From the NCBI RefSeq assembly GCF_017307495.1, contig NZ_JAFKHE010000012.1, forward strand, positions 248,001-312,000: a stretch of 64,000 nt of DNA. The letters run 5' to 3'. The position numbers were made by a program, and so were the translations under genes. Shown here one piece after another: positions 37,430 to 45,916 of this stretch. Source of the DNA: Devosia sp. (GTDB lineage Bacteria; Pseudomonadota; Alphaproteobacteria; Rhizobiales; Devosiaceae). Below the pieces are notes generated by a model, which was not told the DNA's origin, made no database searches, and saw only the letters and a program-made list of their open reading frames with translations. Position 1 is the first letter of the stretch; each line of letters starts with the position of its first letter.

Positions 37430-38205
37430 TGCGCGAGTTCCTCGAAGATGCGGAAAGCCATCGCGACGACGGCTACGGCCGGGCCCAGCACCTGAACAAG
37501 GTTGAGCTGCCCAAACGCTTCTACAAGGCCGTCGGCGTCGGCTCCGCCGCCGGCGGCTTCGCCGTCACCCTCGACGGCAAGACCCCGCGCACCCCCGCCC
37601 AGAAGCCGGTCGTCGTCCCGCACCAGGCGCTGGCCGAAGTGATGGCCGAGGAATGGGCGGTGCAAGGCGAGTTCATCGACCCCAGGACCATGCCGGTCGT
37701 CCGCCTCGTCAACTCCGCCATCGAGGCGGGCGAGGAGCGTCACGAGGCCCTGCGCGCCGAGATCGTCAAGTATGCCGGCAATGACCTGCTGCTCTACCGC
37801 GCCGATCACCCGCGCGAACTGGTCGCCGAGCAGGAGCGCGTCTGGGACGCCGCCCTCGTTACGCTGGCCCGCCATTTCGAGGTCGCCTTCCAGCCGACCA
37901 TCGGTATCCTGCACCAGCCGCAACCGGCGCCGACCCTGGAGCGTCTCGCCGCTTCGCTGTCCGACACCACGCTGTTCGAGGCGGTGACGCTCAACTCCCT
38001 CACCGGCCTCACCGGCTCGGGCCTCCTCGCCATCGCGCTGCGCGAAAGGCTCCTCGATGCCGAAGCGGTATGGACTGCCGCCCATGTCGACGAGGACCAC
38101 AACATCCGCCTCTGGGGCGAAGTTCACGAGGCCACCGAGCGCCGCGAAAAGCGCCGCATGGAGTTTGATGCCGCAGTGAAGGTGCTGGAGATCGTTCGCG
38201 GGTAA
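37426..38205 (+). CDS. ATP12-family F1-ATPase assembly chaperone
   Basis: Alphaproteobacterial homologue of mitochondrial Atp12, the chaperone that holds the alpha subunit during F1 assembly. The 259-residue protein has the family features KRFYKAVGVG, LDGKTPRTPAQKPVVVP (about residues 50-66), AEEWAVQGEFIDPRTMP and YAGNDLLLYRAD. ATG 37426 overlaps the HAD gene stop; the ATG one codon later is equally possible. Its presence supports the alphaproteobacterial assignment. Confidence 0.93.
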   Translation: MMREFLEDAESHRDDGYGRAQHLNKVELPKRFYKAVGVGSAAGGFAVTLDGKTPRTPAQKPVVVPHQALAEVMAEEWAVQGEFIDPRTMPVVRLVNSAIEAGEERHEALRAEIVKYAGNDLLLYRADHPRELVAEQERVWDAALVTLARHFEVAFQPTIGILHQPQPAPTLERLAASLSDTTLFEAVTLNSLTGLTGSGLLAIALRERLLDAEAVWTAAHVDEDHNIRLWGEVHEATERREKRRMEFDAAVKVLEIVRG

Positions 38206-38226
38206 CTGTCGCTGCCGCCATCCACC

Positions 38227-38304
38227 GGGTCATCCCCGCGAAAGCGGGGATCTCGGTTTGTCCCACGCACCGCGAACAGACATTCCCGCTTTCGCGGGAA
38301 CGAC
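38227..38304. repeat. REP-like palindromic element between ATP12 and rimO
   Basis: First arm GGGTCATCCCCGCG with a hairpin CCCCGCGAAAGCGGGG; second arm TTCCCGCTTTCGCGGGAA then CGAC. The two arms are inverted and 78 bases long in total. It lies between two convergent genes and each arm can itself form a hairpin, so it may also help end both transcripts. Confidence 0.85.
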
Positions 38305-38351
38305 TCCGTGGAAGAACGGGAACAGCTGAGCTCGCCAGCGCTTCCGCGCTG

Positions 38352-39689
38352 CTACGCCGCCGCGACTTTCGCGGCCGGCACGCCGAACAGGTCGTATTCG
38401 TCGGAATCCGTCACCGTCACCGACACCATGTCGCCCGGCTTGATGCCGTCGGCTTCGTGGATGATCACCGAGCCGTCGATCTCCGGCGCGTCCCACTGGC
38501 TGCGCCCGACCGCGCGACCCATCTCGGGCTGCACGTCGTCGACGAGCACGTCGATGGTCCGGCCGACCTTCTTCGACAGAACGTGCGCCGAAATGTCCTG
38601 CGCCACTTCCATCAGCCGCTCGTAGCGTTCCCGCTTCAGCTCATCGGGGACGATACCCTCGATGTCGTTGGCGGGGGCGCCGGTCACCGGCTCGTACTCG
38701 AAGCAGCCGATCCGGTCGATCTCCGCTTCCTCGAGCCAGTCGAGCAGGAACTCGAAATCCTCCTCGGTCTCGCCCGGGAAGCCGACGATGAAGTTGGAGC
38801 GGATGGCGAGGTCCGGCGCCATGCCGCGCCAGGCCTTGATCCGGTCGAGCGTCTTCACCTGGTTGGCCGGACGGCGCATCGCCTTCAGCACCTGCGGCGC
38901 GGCGTGCTGGAACGGAATGTCGAGATAGGGCAGGATCTTGCCCTCGGCCATCAGCGGAATGACGCTGTCGACATGCGGGTAGGGGTAGACGTAGTGGAGC
39001 CGGGTCCACACGTCCATCTGCCCCAGTTCCTCGGCCAACGTCTGGAACCGTGCTTCGATGTCACGGCCGCGGAACTTGCTCGAGGCATACTTGATGTCGA
39101 GGCCATAGGCCGAGGTATCCTGCGAGATCACCATGATCTCCTTGACCCCGGTCGCCACCAGCCGTTCCGCCTCGTACAGCACCGAGGCGATCGGACGGGA
39201 CACCAGGTCGCCACGGATTTGCGGGATGATGCAGAAGGTGCAGCGGTTGTTGCAGCCCTCGGAAATCTTCATGTAGGCGTAGTGCCGCGGCGTCAGCTTC
39301 AGCCCGGCCTCCGGCACGAGGTCGACGAACTTGTTCGGCACCGGCGGCAGGTGCGTGTTCACCGCATTGACCACGTCCTCGTACTGGTGCGGCCCGGTGA
39401 CGGCGAGCACGCTCGGATGCGTCTGGCGGATCATCTCCTCCTCGACGCCCAGGCACCCGGTGACGATGACGCGGCCATTGGCGCCAACCGCCTCGCCGAT
39501 CGCCTCGAGGCTCTCCTTCTTGGCGCTGTCGAGGAAGCCGCAGGTGTTCACCAGCACGATGTCCGCGCCTTCATAGTCGCGCGAGAAGGCATAGCCCTGC
39601 GACCGGAGGGTCGTCATGATGCGTTCGGAGTCGACGAGAGCCTTGGGGCAGCCGAGGCTGACCAGGCCGATCTTTGGAGCTTGTGTCAT
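38352..39689 (-). CDS. rimO: Ribosomal protein S12 methylthiotransferase RimO
   Basis: Radical SAM enzyme that methylthiolates the conserved aspartate of S12. The 445-residue protein has an N-terminal UPF0004 domain with cluster cysteines C14, C50 and C79, the radical SAM motif C146-NNR-C150-TF-C153, and a C-terminal TRAM domain. The [14 protein letters not shown] start is characteristic of RimO rather than MiaB. ATG 39689 fits; longer extensions do not show similarity. Confidence 0.96.
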   Translation of the reverse strand: MTQAPKIGLVSLGCPKALVDSERIMTTLRSQGYAFSRDYEGADIVLVNTCGFLDSAKKESLEAIGEAVGANGRVIVTGCLGVEEEMIRQTHPSVLAVTGPHQYEDVVNAVNTHLPPVPNKFVDLVPEAGLKLTPRHYAYMKISEGCNNRCTFCIIPQIRGDLVSRPIASVLYEAERLVATGVKEIMVISQDTSAYGLDIKYASSKFRGRDIEARFQTLAEELGQMDVWTRLHYVYPYPHVDSVIPLMAEGKILPYLDIPFQHAAPQVLKAMRRPANQVKTLDRIKAWRGMAPDLAIRSNFIVGFPGETEEDFEFLLDWLEEAEIDRIGCFEYEPVTGAPANDIEGIVPDELKRERYERLMEVAQDISAHVLSKKVGRTIDVLVDDVQPEMGRAVGRSQWDAPEIDGSVIIHEADGIKPGDMVSVTVTDSDEYDLFGVPAAKVAAA

Positions 39690-39878
39690 TGGCGCGTGCC
39701 TATGCGCCAAACGCGCGCAAAAAGCAATCATCGGTGCCTTGCGATACAGGCACACCAGCCCTGATCACGCCCGATCACGAGCGCGTCAGCTCGCCGGGCT
39801 ATCGGTTGACCCGAATCCTGAGACTGAGGCTCTAGTTTGCCGGCGCCCACTCTCGAGGCGCCAGCAGGAAAACCACGA

Positions 39879-40307
39879 ATGACTCCAGATACGCTCAACA
39901 AATATCAGCCGCAGGCGCTCGCCGTTCTGCGCGTCGTCACCGCGCTTGCCTTCATGGCGCACGGGACGCAGAAGATGTTCGGTTTCCCGGCCTCGCAGAT
40001 GGGCGGCGGCTTCGAGCTGTTCTCGCTGATGGGCCTCGCGGCCGTGCTCGAGGTCTTCGGCGGCCTCGCCATCCTGCTCGGCGTGTTCACCCGCCCGGTC
40101 GCCTTCGTCCTCGCCGGGCAGATGGCGTACGCCTTCTGGTTCGTGCACGTCCCGATGATGGGGCAGGGCAACATCATCCCGGCCGCCAATGGCGGCGATG
40201 GCGCCGCGCTCTTCTGCTTCGTCTTCCTCTATCTCGTCTTCGCCGGCCCCGGTGCCTTCAGCCTCGACGAAGCCCTGAAGACGCGCCGCAGTCTGGCTGC
40301 CGCGTAG
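39879..40307 (+). CDS. DoxX family membrane protein
   Basis: The 142-residue protein has four membrane helices and the DoxX signature RVVTALAFMAHGTQKMFGFP near its start and EVFGGLAILLGVFTRPVAF in the middle. DoxX-family proteins are linked to thiol/redox stress in some bacteria, but no specific role can be given. ATG 39879 is preferred over an in-frame ATG at 39837 because CAGGAAAA lies about ten bases upstream. The three-unit repeat array begins two bases after its stop. Confidence 0.82.
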   Translation: MTPDTLNKYQPQALAVLRVVTALAFMAHGTQKMFGFPASQMGGGFELFSLMGLAAVLEVFGGLAILLGVFTRPVAFVLAGQMAYAFWFVHVPMMGQGNIIPAANGGDGAALFCFVFLYLVFAGPGAFSLDEALKTRRSLAAA

Positions 40308-40308
40308 G

Positions 40309-40740
40309 TTCGCCTCCCTCCCCCTTGAGGGGAGGGACAGAGGGAGGGGGTGGCGCGGTGATCACCGATGGCCCCCCAACCCCTCCCTCAGGGGGGAGGG
40401 GAGCCAACAAAAAAGGCCGCTCCCAGGCGGCCTTTCCAGATAGGACCGATCCTTCGCCTCCCTCCCCCTTGAGGGGAGGGACCGAGGGAGGGGGTGGCGC
40501 GGTGATCACCGATGGACCCCCACCCCCGACCCCTCCCTTCAGGGGGGAGGGGGGCCAACAAAAGGGGTCGCCCCCAGGGCGGCCTCTCCCCGTAGGACCG
40601 ACCCTTCGGCTCCCTCCCCTTGAGGGGACGGACAAAGGGAGGGGGTGGCGCGGTGATCACCGATGGACCCCCACCCCCTCCCCTCAGGGGGGAGGGGCGC
40701 CAACAAAAAAGGCCGCTCCCAGGCGGCCTTTCCCTTTCTT
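40309..40740. repeat. Tandem array of three GC-rich palindromic units
   Basis: Three direct copies of a 136- to 152-base unit: 40309-40452, 40453-40604 and 40605-40740. Each unit runs in the same order: a CCTCCCC-TTGA-GGGGAGG dyad, a G-run block, a perfect CGGTGATCACCG palindrome, a C-run block, a second CCTC-AGGGGGGAGG dyad and a hairpin around GGCCGC/GCGGCC flanked by A and T runs. Units 1 and 2 end in TAGGACCGATCC or a close variant. The array fills the whole 432-base gap between doxX and the convergent DUF4282 gene. No coding capacity is credited to it. Confidence 0.9.
40708..40731 (-). terminator. Bidirectional terminator hairpin at the end of the array
   Basis: A 9-bp stem (40708-40716 with 40723-40731) has A residues on its left and T residues on its right, so it can terminate transcription in both directions. 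It lies nine bases beyond the DUF4282 stop codon. The same hairpin occurs in unit 1 (40412-40433) and, degenerate, in unit 2. Confidence 0.75.
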
Positions 40741-41198
40741 CAGATATCCGGCTTGGCCGGCGGCGACCGCCGCGCTGTCCGGCGCGGCGCGGGCCTCGGG
40801 GGCACGTCGTCCGTCGCCTCGCCATCCTCGTAGTGATCCTCGTCCTCGGCGATATCGTGGATGGCGTCCTTCACTTCGTCGAGCAGCGACGCCGGCACGC
40901 GGCTGAGGCTCACCGCCCGTGTCGTGCTCTCGTTGGCCTTGAAGAACACCAGCAGCACCTCGCACAGCACCCGCAGCAACAGCAGGAACAGCGCGCCGTA
41001 CACCGCGATCTCGAGGATGCCCCACAGCCCGTCCCCGAAATTGCGCCCGAAGCTGGCGAACAGGTGTCCCACCGACCACAGCAGCAGCGCCGCCAGCCCG
41101 GTCGCATAGAGCACCGGCACCAGCCGCGGCGACAGGATCGTCTCCAGCCGGAACAGCGTGGGCGAGAGGAAGATTTTCTTGAGATCGTCCAGCGTCAT
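40740..41198 (-). CDS. DUF4282 domain membrane protein
   Basis: The 152-residue protein begins MTLDDLKKIFLSPTLFRLE and has two long hydrophobic stretches (about 30-50 and 62-88, ending LLLLRVLCEVLLVFFK), the layout of DUF4282 proteins. A hydrophilic tail with an acidic EDEDHYEDGE run and an Arg/Pro-rich end follows. No function is known. ATG 41198 is the first start in frame that fits the family. It converges on the repeat array. Confidence 0.78.
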   Translation of the reverse strand: MTLDDLKKIFLSPTLFRLETILSPRLVPVLYATGLAALLLWSVGHLFASFGRNFGDGLWGILEIAVYGALFLLLLRVLCEVLLVFFKANESTTRAVSLSRVPASLLDEVKDAIHDIAEDEDHYEDGEATDDVPPRPAPRRTARRSPPAKPDI

Positions 41199-41245
41199 GG
41201 CCTTACCCCCCAGAACGGAATCGGTCGAAGCAGAAAATGCTTGGC

Positions 41246-41998
41246 CTAGGCGGCGGTTACAAGTGCTTCCGACGCAGGACTGGCCGTCGCGCCGAACCGG
41301 CGCTCGAACGCCGCGCGCAGCGCCGAATCCACTTCCGCCATCGATACCAAATGCCCCAGATCCTCGAAACTCGTCACGCCCTGGTCGATGATCCCGCACG
41401 GCACGATGCCGTCGAAATGGCTCAGCGTCGGCATGACGTTGATCGCGATGCCGTGGAACGTCACCCACCGGCTCACACGCACCCCGATCGCCGCGATCTT
41501 GTCCTCGCGCCCAGGCCCCTTGTCCGGCCGCGCCACCCACACCCCGATCCTGCCCTCGCGCCGCTCGCCCTTGATGTTGAACGCCGCCAGCGTGTCGATG
41601 ATCAGCCCTTCGAGCCCCTGCACGAGGCAGCGCACGTCGCGCCCGCGCTGGCGCAGGTCGAGCATGAAGTAGACCACGCGCTGTCCGGGCCCGTGGTAGG
41701 TGTACTGCCCGCCGCGCCCGGCGTCGTAGACGGGGAAGCGGTTGGGCGCCAGAAGGTCCGCCGGCGAGGCGGATGTCCCGGCCGTGTAGAGCGGCGGATG
41801 CTCGACCAGCCACACCTGCTCGCCCGCGGTGCCCTCCGCAATCGCTGCTGCGCGCGCCCGCATCGCGGCGAGTGCCTCGGGGTAGGGGGTCAGCCCGTCG
41901 GCGATCGTCCAGTCCACCGGCACCCCATCGGCGCGCATCAGCTTGGTGCCGGTGTCGCAGATTGGCTCACTCGTTAACGCTTCGGTAAGCAACGCCAT
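41246..41998 (-). CDS. lipB: Octanoyltransferase LipB
   Basis: Transfers octanoate from ACP to lipoyl domains of 2-oxoacid dehydrogenases and GcvH. The 250-residue protein has the conserved [15 protein letters not shown] near residue 65-80, [17 protein letters not shown], the lysine of [18 protein letters not shown] and the catalytic cysteine of [17 protein letters not shown]. The start at ATG 41998 is 55 bases from the divergent small SpoA gene, so the two promoters must overlap. Confidence 0.95.
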   Translation of the reverse strand: MALLTEALTSEPICDTGTKLMRADGVPVDWTIADGLTPYPEALAAMRARAAAIAEGTAGEQVWLVEHPPLYTAGTSASPADLLAPNRFPVYDAGRGGQYTYHGPGQRVVYFMLDLRQRGRDVRCLVQGLEGLIIDTLAAFNIKGERREGRIGVWVARPDKGPGREDKIAAIGVRVSRWVTFHGIAINVMPTLSHFDGIVPCGIIDQGVTSFEDLGHLVSMAEVDSALRAAFERRFGATASPASEALVTAA

Positions 41999-42053
41999 CC
42001 AATGCTCATTCCGTGGGTCCGGCGATTCAGCCGGACGGTCGTCCGTGGTATGT

Positions 42054-42287
42054 ATGAACACTCTAGACACTATTGAAGTCGATATCACGGTGGAACTGGG
42101 CGCCGCCGTCATGCCGGTGCACCACCTGCTGCGCATGGGCCGTGGCGCCGTGATCGAACTCGACACCACCGAGAACGACCCGCTCCGCGTCTACGCCAAC
42201 AACACCCTCATCGCCCGCGGCGAAGTGAAGGTCGACGACGGGCGGCTGAGCGTCGAACTCACCGAAAAGGTCCGCCGCCCGGCGTGA
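42054..42287 (+). CDS. Stand-alone FliN-like SpoA domain protein
   Basis: The 77-residue protein is a single SpoA (FliM/FliN C-terminal) domain: [31 protein letters not shown] followed by [29 protein letters not shown]. The glycine, proline and VYANNxLIARGEV pattern are the core of FliN. It lacks the N-terminal region of flagellar FliN and no flagellar genes lie nearby; it is divergent from lipB. Whether it serves the flagellar switch or another complex cannot be told. Confidence 0.85.
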   Translation: MNTLDTIEVDITVELGAAVMPVHHLLRMGRGAVIELDTTENDPLRVYANNTLIARGEVKVDDGRLSVELTEKVRRPA

Positions 42288-42290
42288 CGT

Positions 42291-42342
42291 CCCCTTCTCC
42301 CCTTGAGGGAGGGGGTGGCCGCGCCGCAGCAGGGTGAGGGGC
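42291..42342. repeat. GC-rich element related to the 40309 array
   Basis: This stretch (CCCCTTCTCCCCTTGAGGGAGGG, continuing to GGGTGAGGGGC) resembles the ends of one array unit but lacks the GATC palindrome and terminator hairpin. It lies directly after the SpoA gene and before a REP-like half element. Confidence 0.55.
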
Positions 42343-42370
42343 CGAGCTGCCGAAAGGCTGCGGCAGCTCA

Positions 42371-42406
42371 CCGGGTCATCCCCGCGAAAGCGGGGACCTC
42401 TGTTTG
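42371..42406. repeat. Half REP-like element
   Basis: One arm of the GTCATCCCC family, with the hairpin CCCCGCGAAAGCGGGG, followed by ACCTCTGTTTG as in the full copies at 38227 and 46376. The second arm is absent. Together with the element at 42291 it fills part of the 295-base gap between the SpoA gene and the tRNA. Confidence 0.75.
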
Positions 42407-42511
42407 CCGCGCGCCCGGCCCATCCACCGCACCCGAAACGCCGCCGTTCGGTCCTTAAGAGCCCATCACGGACATCGCTCCGACGCCTGTGGCAAAAGCG
42501 GAATTAATCGC

Positions 42512-42540
42512 TTGCGCCATCCGGCGCGCGTTGCTACACG
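42512..42540 (+). promoter_or_regulatory. Candidate promoter of tRNA-Leu
   Basis: TTGCGC and TACACG are 17 bases apart and would start transcription about 36 bases before the mature tRNA. The -10 element is weak, so this is tentative. Confidence 0.3.
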
Positions 42541-42582
42541 CTGCCTCGCTTCGCCGTAAGGCGGTGCTTCTACCACTGGCGT

Positions 42583-42667
42583 GCGGTCGTGGCGGAATTG
42601 GTAGACGCGCAGCGTTGAGGTCGCTGTGCCGCAAGGCGTGGAAGTTCGAGTCTTCTCGACCGCACCA
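42583..42667 (+). tRNA. tRNA-Leu (anticodon GAG)
   Basis: Class II tRNA of 85 bases including an encoded CCA. The acceptor stem pairs GCGGTCG (42583-42589) with CGACCGC (42657-42663). The anticodon stem AGCG/CGCT encloses loop TTGAGGT, giving anticodon GAG at 42617-42619, which reads CUC/CUU. A long variable arm and a TTCGAGT T-loop region are present. Confidence 0.95.
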
Positions 42668-42697
42668 GGGTTCCCCGGAACGCTGCAGTCCAACACA

Positions 42698-42729
42698 AAC
42701 GGCTCCCCTCGGGGAGCCGTTGTTGTTTG
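42698..42729 (+). terminator. Terminator after tRNA-Leu, probably bidirectional
   Basis: An 11-bp inverted repeat (42698-42708 with 42711-42721) is followed by GTTGTTTGG on the plus strand and TGTGTTG on the minus strand. It ends the tRNA transcript and can also serve the convergent SH3-domain gene that stops at 42790. Confidence 0.8.
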
Positions 42730-42789
42730 GGCGCTCGGCTGCTTGAGGCACGGGCGGCGGCCGGGGATCAGCCCCGGCCGCCGCAAGCC

Positions 42790-43380
42790 TTAGTTCAGCT
42801 TGTCGAGGTAGTTGCAGGTATCGATGGTCTGCCGGTCGGTGCCGTAGTCGAAGATGCCGCGCCGGTCGCCGGGCCGGTCAAGCCTCTCGGCCTCGCTGCG
42901 CGGCAGGACGCGCGCGCTTTCCACATTGGCATCGGCGCCGCCCGCCACGTCCTCCGCGTGGAAGAAGGTCACCAGGCACACCAGTTCCTCATGGGGTGCG
43001 GGACCAGGACCGGGGCCAGGACGGCCCGGACCCTCGTGCGGGAAACCGGGGAAGCCGCCACCAATGATGATGCTGAAGCTGATGTTCGGCCGAACGCGGC
43101 GACCACCGAGGTAGTCGTCGTTGACACCGTTCGAGACGAGGTAGCGGGCCGAGACCCAGCCATCCGGACCCGGATGCGTGATGTAGCACCAGCCGTTCGA
43201 GCTGCAGCGGCGGACATTGACGTCCTCGCCCCGGAACAGCTGGTCGACGACGCGGTAGCTCGTGCCCGGACCAGAGCGGACGTTGACCGACGCCCGTGCC
43301 TCGGCCGCACTTGCGGCGGACGGGACCGCCATCAGGCCGGCCAGGAGCGCCAGCGTAGAGAGCAACAGGGGAGTCTTCAT
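42790..43380 (-). CDS. Exported SH3-domain protein
   Basis: The 196-residue protein has a signal peptide (about 1-25, AASAAEA), a bacterial SH3 domain (about 28-85: VNVRSGPGTSYRVVDQLFRGEDV, then WCYITHPGPDGWVSARYL), a Gly/Pro-rich linker (about 105-128) and a C-terminal part with no recognised domain. Two cysteines of the SH3 part and two later ones could form disulphides. ATG 43380 has GGAAAC about eight bases upstream. Bacterial SH3 domains often bind peptidoglycan; that role is an inference. The 276 bases upstream to 43656 hold its promoter and nothing else recognised. Confidence 0.82.
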   Translation of the reverse strand: MKTPLLLSTLALLAGLMAVPSAASAAEARASVNVRSGPGTSYRVVDQLFRGEDVNVRRCSSNGWCYITHPGPDGWVSARYLVSNGVNDDYLGGRRVRPNISFSIIIGGGFPGFPHEGPGRPGPGPGPAPHEELVCLVTFFHAEDVAGGADANVESARVLPRSEAERLDRPGDRRGIFDYGTDRQTIDTCNYLDKLN

Positions 43381-43656
43381 TGTTGTTTCCTTTCCATATG
43401 CTCAACCGAACCTCGCCTTGCGGGCCAGGGCGCCTCCGCTGCTTGGGGCGGAGGAACTGATGACAAACCCGGCCGGCGCGGCCGTCAGGCCACATTAACG
43501 CGACGCCGCCCGCAGACGGTCGCCAGCGTTCCAGATCACAACTCGCAGGGACGGCCTTTGGTTGCGGAAGGCCTGGGATCCCGGGGTATCCCGGTCCGGT
43601 CCGCTTCCACATGGCACGCAGCATCACCGGGCTACGGCGCGGCGGCCAGGTAGTCC

Positions 43657-45855
43657 CTACCGCCCCTTCCAACCCAGCAACCGCATCGCGTTGAGCGTCA
43701 CCAGCACCGTGGCGCCCGTGTCGGCAAGGATCGCCGGCCACAGCCCCGTCACGCCGATGATGGTCGTGAGGAGGAACACCGCCTTCAGCCCCAGCGCCAC
43801 GGTGATGTTCTGCCAGATGTTGCCCATCGTCGCCCGGGACAGCGCGATCAGGTTGCCGATATCGGCGACGCGGCCATGCAGGATCGCGGCGTCGGCGGTC
43901 TCCAGGGCCACGTCGGTGCCGCCGCCCATGGCGATCCCGACATCGGCCGCCGCGAGGGCAGGGGCGTCGTTGATGCCGTCGCCGACCTTGGCGACCCGGC
44001 GCCCCTCGGCCTGCAGCTCGCGCACGATCCGCTGCTTGTCCTCGGGCAGCAGGCCGGCCCGCACCGCGATCCCCAGATCGGCGCCGATCGCCCCGGCGGT
44101 GCGGGCATTGTCGCCCGTCAGCATCACGGTGCGGACACCCGCGGCCCTGAGCTGGTCGAGCCCGGCCCTTGCGTCGGCGCGGGCTTCGTCGCGGACCGCC
44201 AGCAGCCCGGCCAGCGCGCCATCTACCACCAGCACCGACACGGTCTTGCCGGCATCGTTCAGCGCGCCGATCTGCCTTCGCTGCGCGTCCGCCAGCGCTG
44301 CCCGTCCCTCAGCCGCCGCAGTCGACAGCAGCAGCACGTCCGCGCCGCCCACGCGCCCGCTGACGCCCTTGCCGTTGATTGCCCTAGCTCCCGCCGCTGG
44401 CGGCACCGGGACGTTGTCCGCCTTGGCGCGTGCCAGGATGGCCACGGCGAGCGGGTGGCTCGAGCCCGCCTCGAGCGCCGCCGCCAGCGACAGCACCTGC
44501 GCCTCCGACCGGCCGAACGCGACGATATCGGTCACCACCGGCTTGCCCTCGGTCAGCGTGCCGGTCTTGTCGAGCGCCACCGTATCGATGGAGCGCAACC
44601 CTTCGAGCACCGCGCCGCCTTTCATCAGCAGCCCGCGCCGCGCCCCGGCCGACAGTCCCGCCGCGATCGCCGCCGGCGTCGAGATGACCAGGGCGCACGG
44701 GCACCCGATCAGCAGGATCGCCAGCCCCTTGTAGATCCATTCGCTCCATGGCTGCCCGAACAGCAGCGGCGGCACCACCGCCACCAGCGCGCCCACCAGC
44801 AGCACGCCGGGCGTGTAGTAGCGCGAGAACCGGTCGATGAAGCGCTCGGTCGGCGCCTTGCGCTCCTGCGCTTCCTCGACCAGCCGGATCACCCGCGCGA
44901 TCGTGTTGTCAGCCGCCGCGGCGGTCACCCGCACGCGCAGCACCGCGTCGGCGTTGATCGTGCCGGCGAACACGCTGTCGCCGGGCCCTTTGGGCCTGGG
45001 CACGCTCTCGCCCGTCACCGGCGCCTCGTTGACCTCGGAGTGGCCGTCGACGATCACTCCGTCTGCCGCGATCCGGTCCCCCGGTCGCACCACGATCGTC
45101 ACACCGACCGGCAACGCCGCCGCCGGCACCTCGACCTGCGTTCCGTCCCGCTCGACCAGGGCCAGCTTCGGCACCAGGGCGGCCAGCCCCTTGATGCTGG
45201 CCCGCGCCCGCCCGGCCGCGACGCCCTCCAGCAGCTCGCCGACGAGGAACAGCAGCACGACTGTCGCCGCCTCCTCCGTCGCGCCGATGAACACTGCGCC
45301 GAGCGCCGCGATGGTCATCAGCGTCTCGATGGTGAAGGGCATGCCGCGCACCGCCGCTGCGGCGGCCCGCTGCGCCACCGGCACGAGCCCGACCGCCATC
45401 GCCACGACGAAGGCCCACTGCGCGAAGGCTGGCACCGCCACGCCGACGAGATAGGCCGCGACCAGGGCTGCGCCGCAGGCGAATGTCAGCCCGGCCTTGC
45501 GCGTCCTCCACCACGGCCCGTCGAGCGCTGCGCCGTGCGCCTCGCCGTCGCCATGACCGTGGTCGTGCCCGTCGTCACCGCGTTCGTGCGCGTGTTCCCC
45601 TCCTGCGGGCGTCGCACCGGCCGGCGCGATCGAATAGCCCAGCGCCTTCACTTCGCGCTCGATCGTGCCCGAGGCGATCGGCGCCGCCGGCGTCACCGTC
45701 AACGTACCGTTGGCCAGCGACACGCCGACCTCCGCTACGTTCGGCAACCGCCGCACCGCGCCCTCGATCTTGCTCACGCAGGCGGCGCAATCCATTCCGC
45801 CGACACGGAATTTCAGCTTCTCGGCAGCATTGGACACGGCATTGTTCCTTGGCAT
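43657..45855 (-). CDS. zntA: P1B-type Zn/Cd/Pb-transporting ATPase
   Basis: Heavy-metal efflux pump of the inner membrane. The 732-residue protein has an N-terminal HMA domain with GMDCAAC (20-26), a His/Asp-rich stretch (88-107) that may bind metal, the CPC motif in helix 6 (C385-P-C387), the phosphorylated D429 in DKTGT, the SSHPLA motif near 471 and GDGINDAPAL near 645. The CPC motif and divergent MerR gene with CadR/ZntR-like cysteines favour Zn, Cd or Pb over Cu. Transcription starts from a MerR-type promoter at 45874-45904. Confidence 0.93.
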   Translation of the reverse strand: MPRNNAVSNAAEKLKFRVGGMDCAACVSKIEGAVRRLPNVAEVGVSLANGTLTVTPAAPIASGTIEREVKALGYSIAPAGATPAGGEHAHERGDDGHDHGHGDGEAHGAALDGPWWRTRKAGLTFACGAALVAAYLVGVAVPAFAQWAFVVAMAVGLVPVAQRAAAAAVRGMPFTIETLMTIAALGAVFIGATEEAATVVLLFLVGELLEGVAAGRARASIKGLAALVPKLALVERDGTQVEVPAAALPVGVTIVVRPGDRIAADGVIVDGHSEVNEAPVTGESVPRPKGPGDSVFAGTINADAVLRVRVTAAAADNTIARVIRLVEEAQERKAPTERFIDRFSRYYTPGVLLVGALVAVVPPLLFGQPWSEWIYKGLAILLIGCPCALVISTPAAIAAGLSAGARRGLLMKGGAVLEGLRSIDTVALDKTGTLTEGKPVVTDIVAFGRSEAQVLSLAAALEAGSSHPLAVAILARAKADNVPVPPAAGARAINGKGVSGRVGGADVLLLSTAAAEGRAALADAQRRQIGALNDAGKTVSVLVVDGALAGLLAVRDEARADARAGLDQLRAAGVRTVMLTGDNARTAGAIGADLGIAVRAGLLPEDKQRIVRELQAEGRRVAKVGDGINDAPALAAADVGIAMGGGTDVALETADAAILHGRVADIGNLIALSRATMGNIWQNITVALGLKAVFLLTTIIGVTGLWPAILADTGATVLVTLNAMRLLGWKGR

Positions 45856-45873
45856 TCAGATCCAGTCCGCCTA

Positions 45874-45904
45874 CATCTAGGACCTCTAGCCACTAGAGGA
45901 TCAA
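45874..45904 (-). promoter_or_regulatory. MerR-type promoter and operator of the metal ATPase gene
   Basis: On the minus strand a -35 element TTGATC (45899-45904) and a -10 element TAGATG (45874-45879) are separated by 19 bases, the overlong spacer typical of MerR-activated promoters. A perfect 7-bp inverted repeat CCTCTAG-CCA-CTAGAGG (45883-45899) fills the spacer. The divergent merR gene starts 13 bases beyond the -35 element. Confidence 0.85.
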
Positions 45905-45916
45905 GAGGCGCAACGC

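Noticed and set aside
40309..40740. CRISPR array
   Set aside because: The three repeated units are about 145 bases long, in tandem without unique spacers, and no cas genes are near.
40258..40906. Open frames running through the tandem repeat array on both strands
   Set aside because: They are Pro/Gly/Arg-rich translations of repeats, change with unit number and lack ribosome binding sites.
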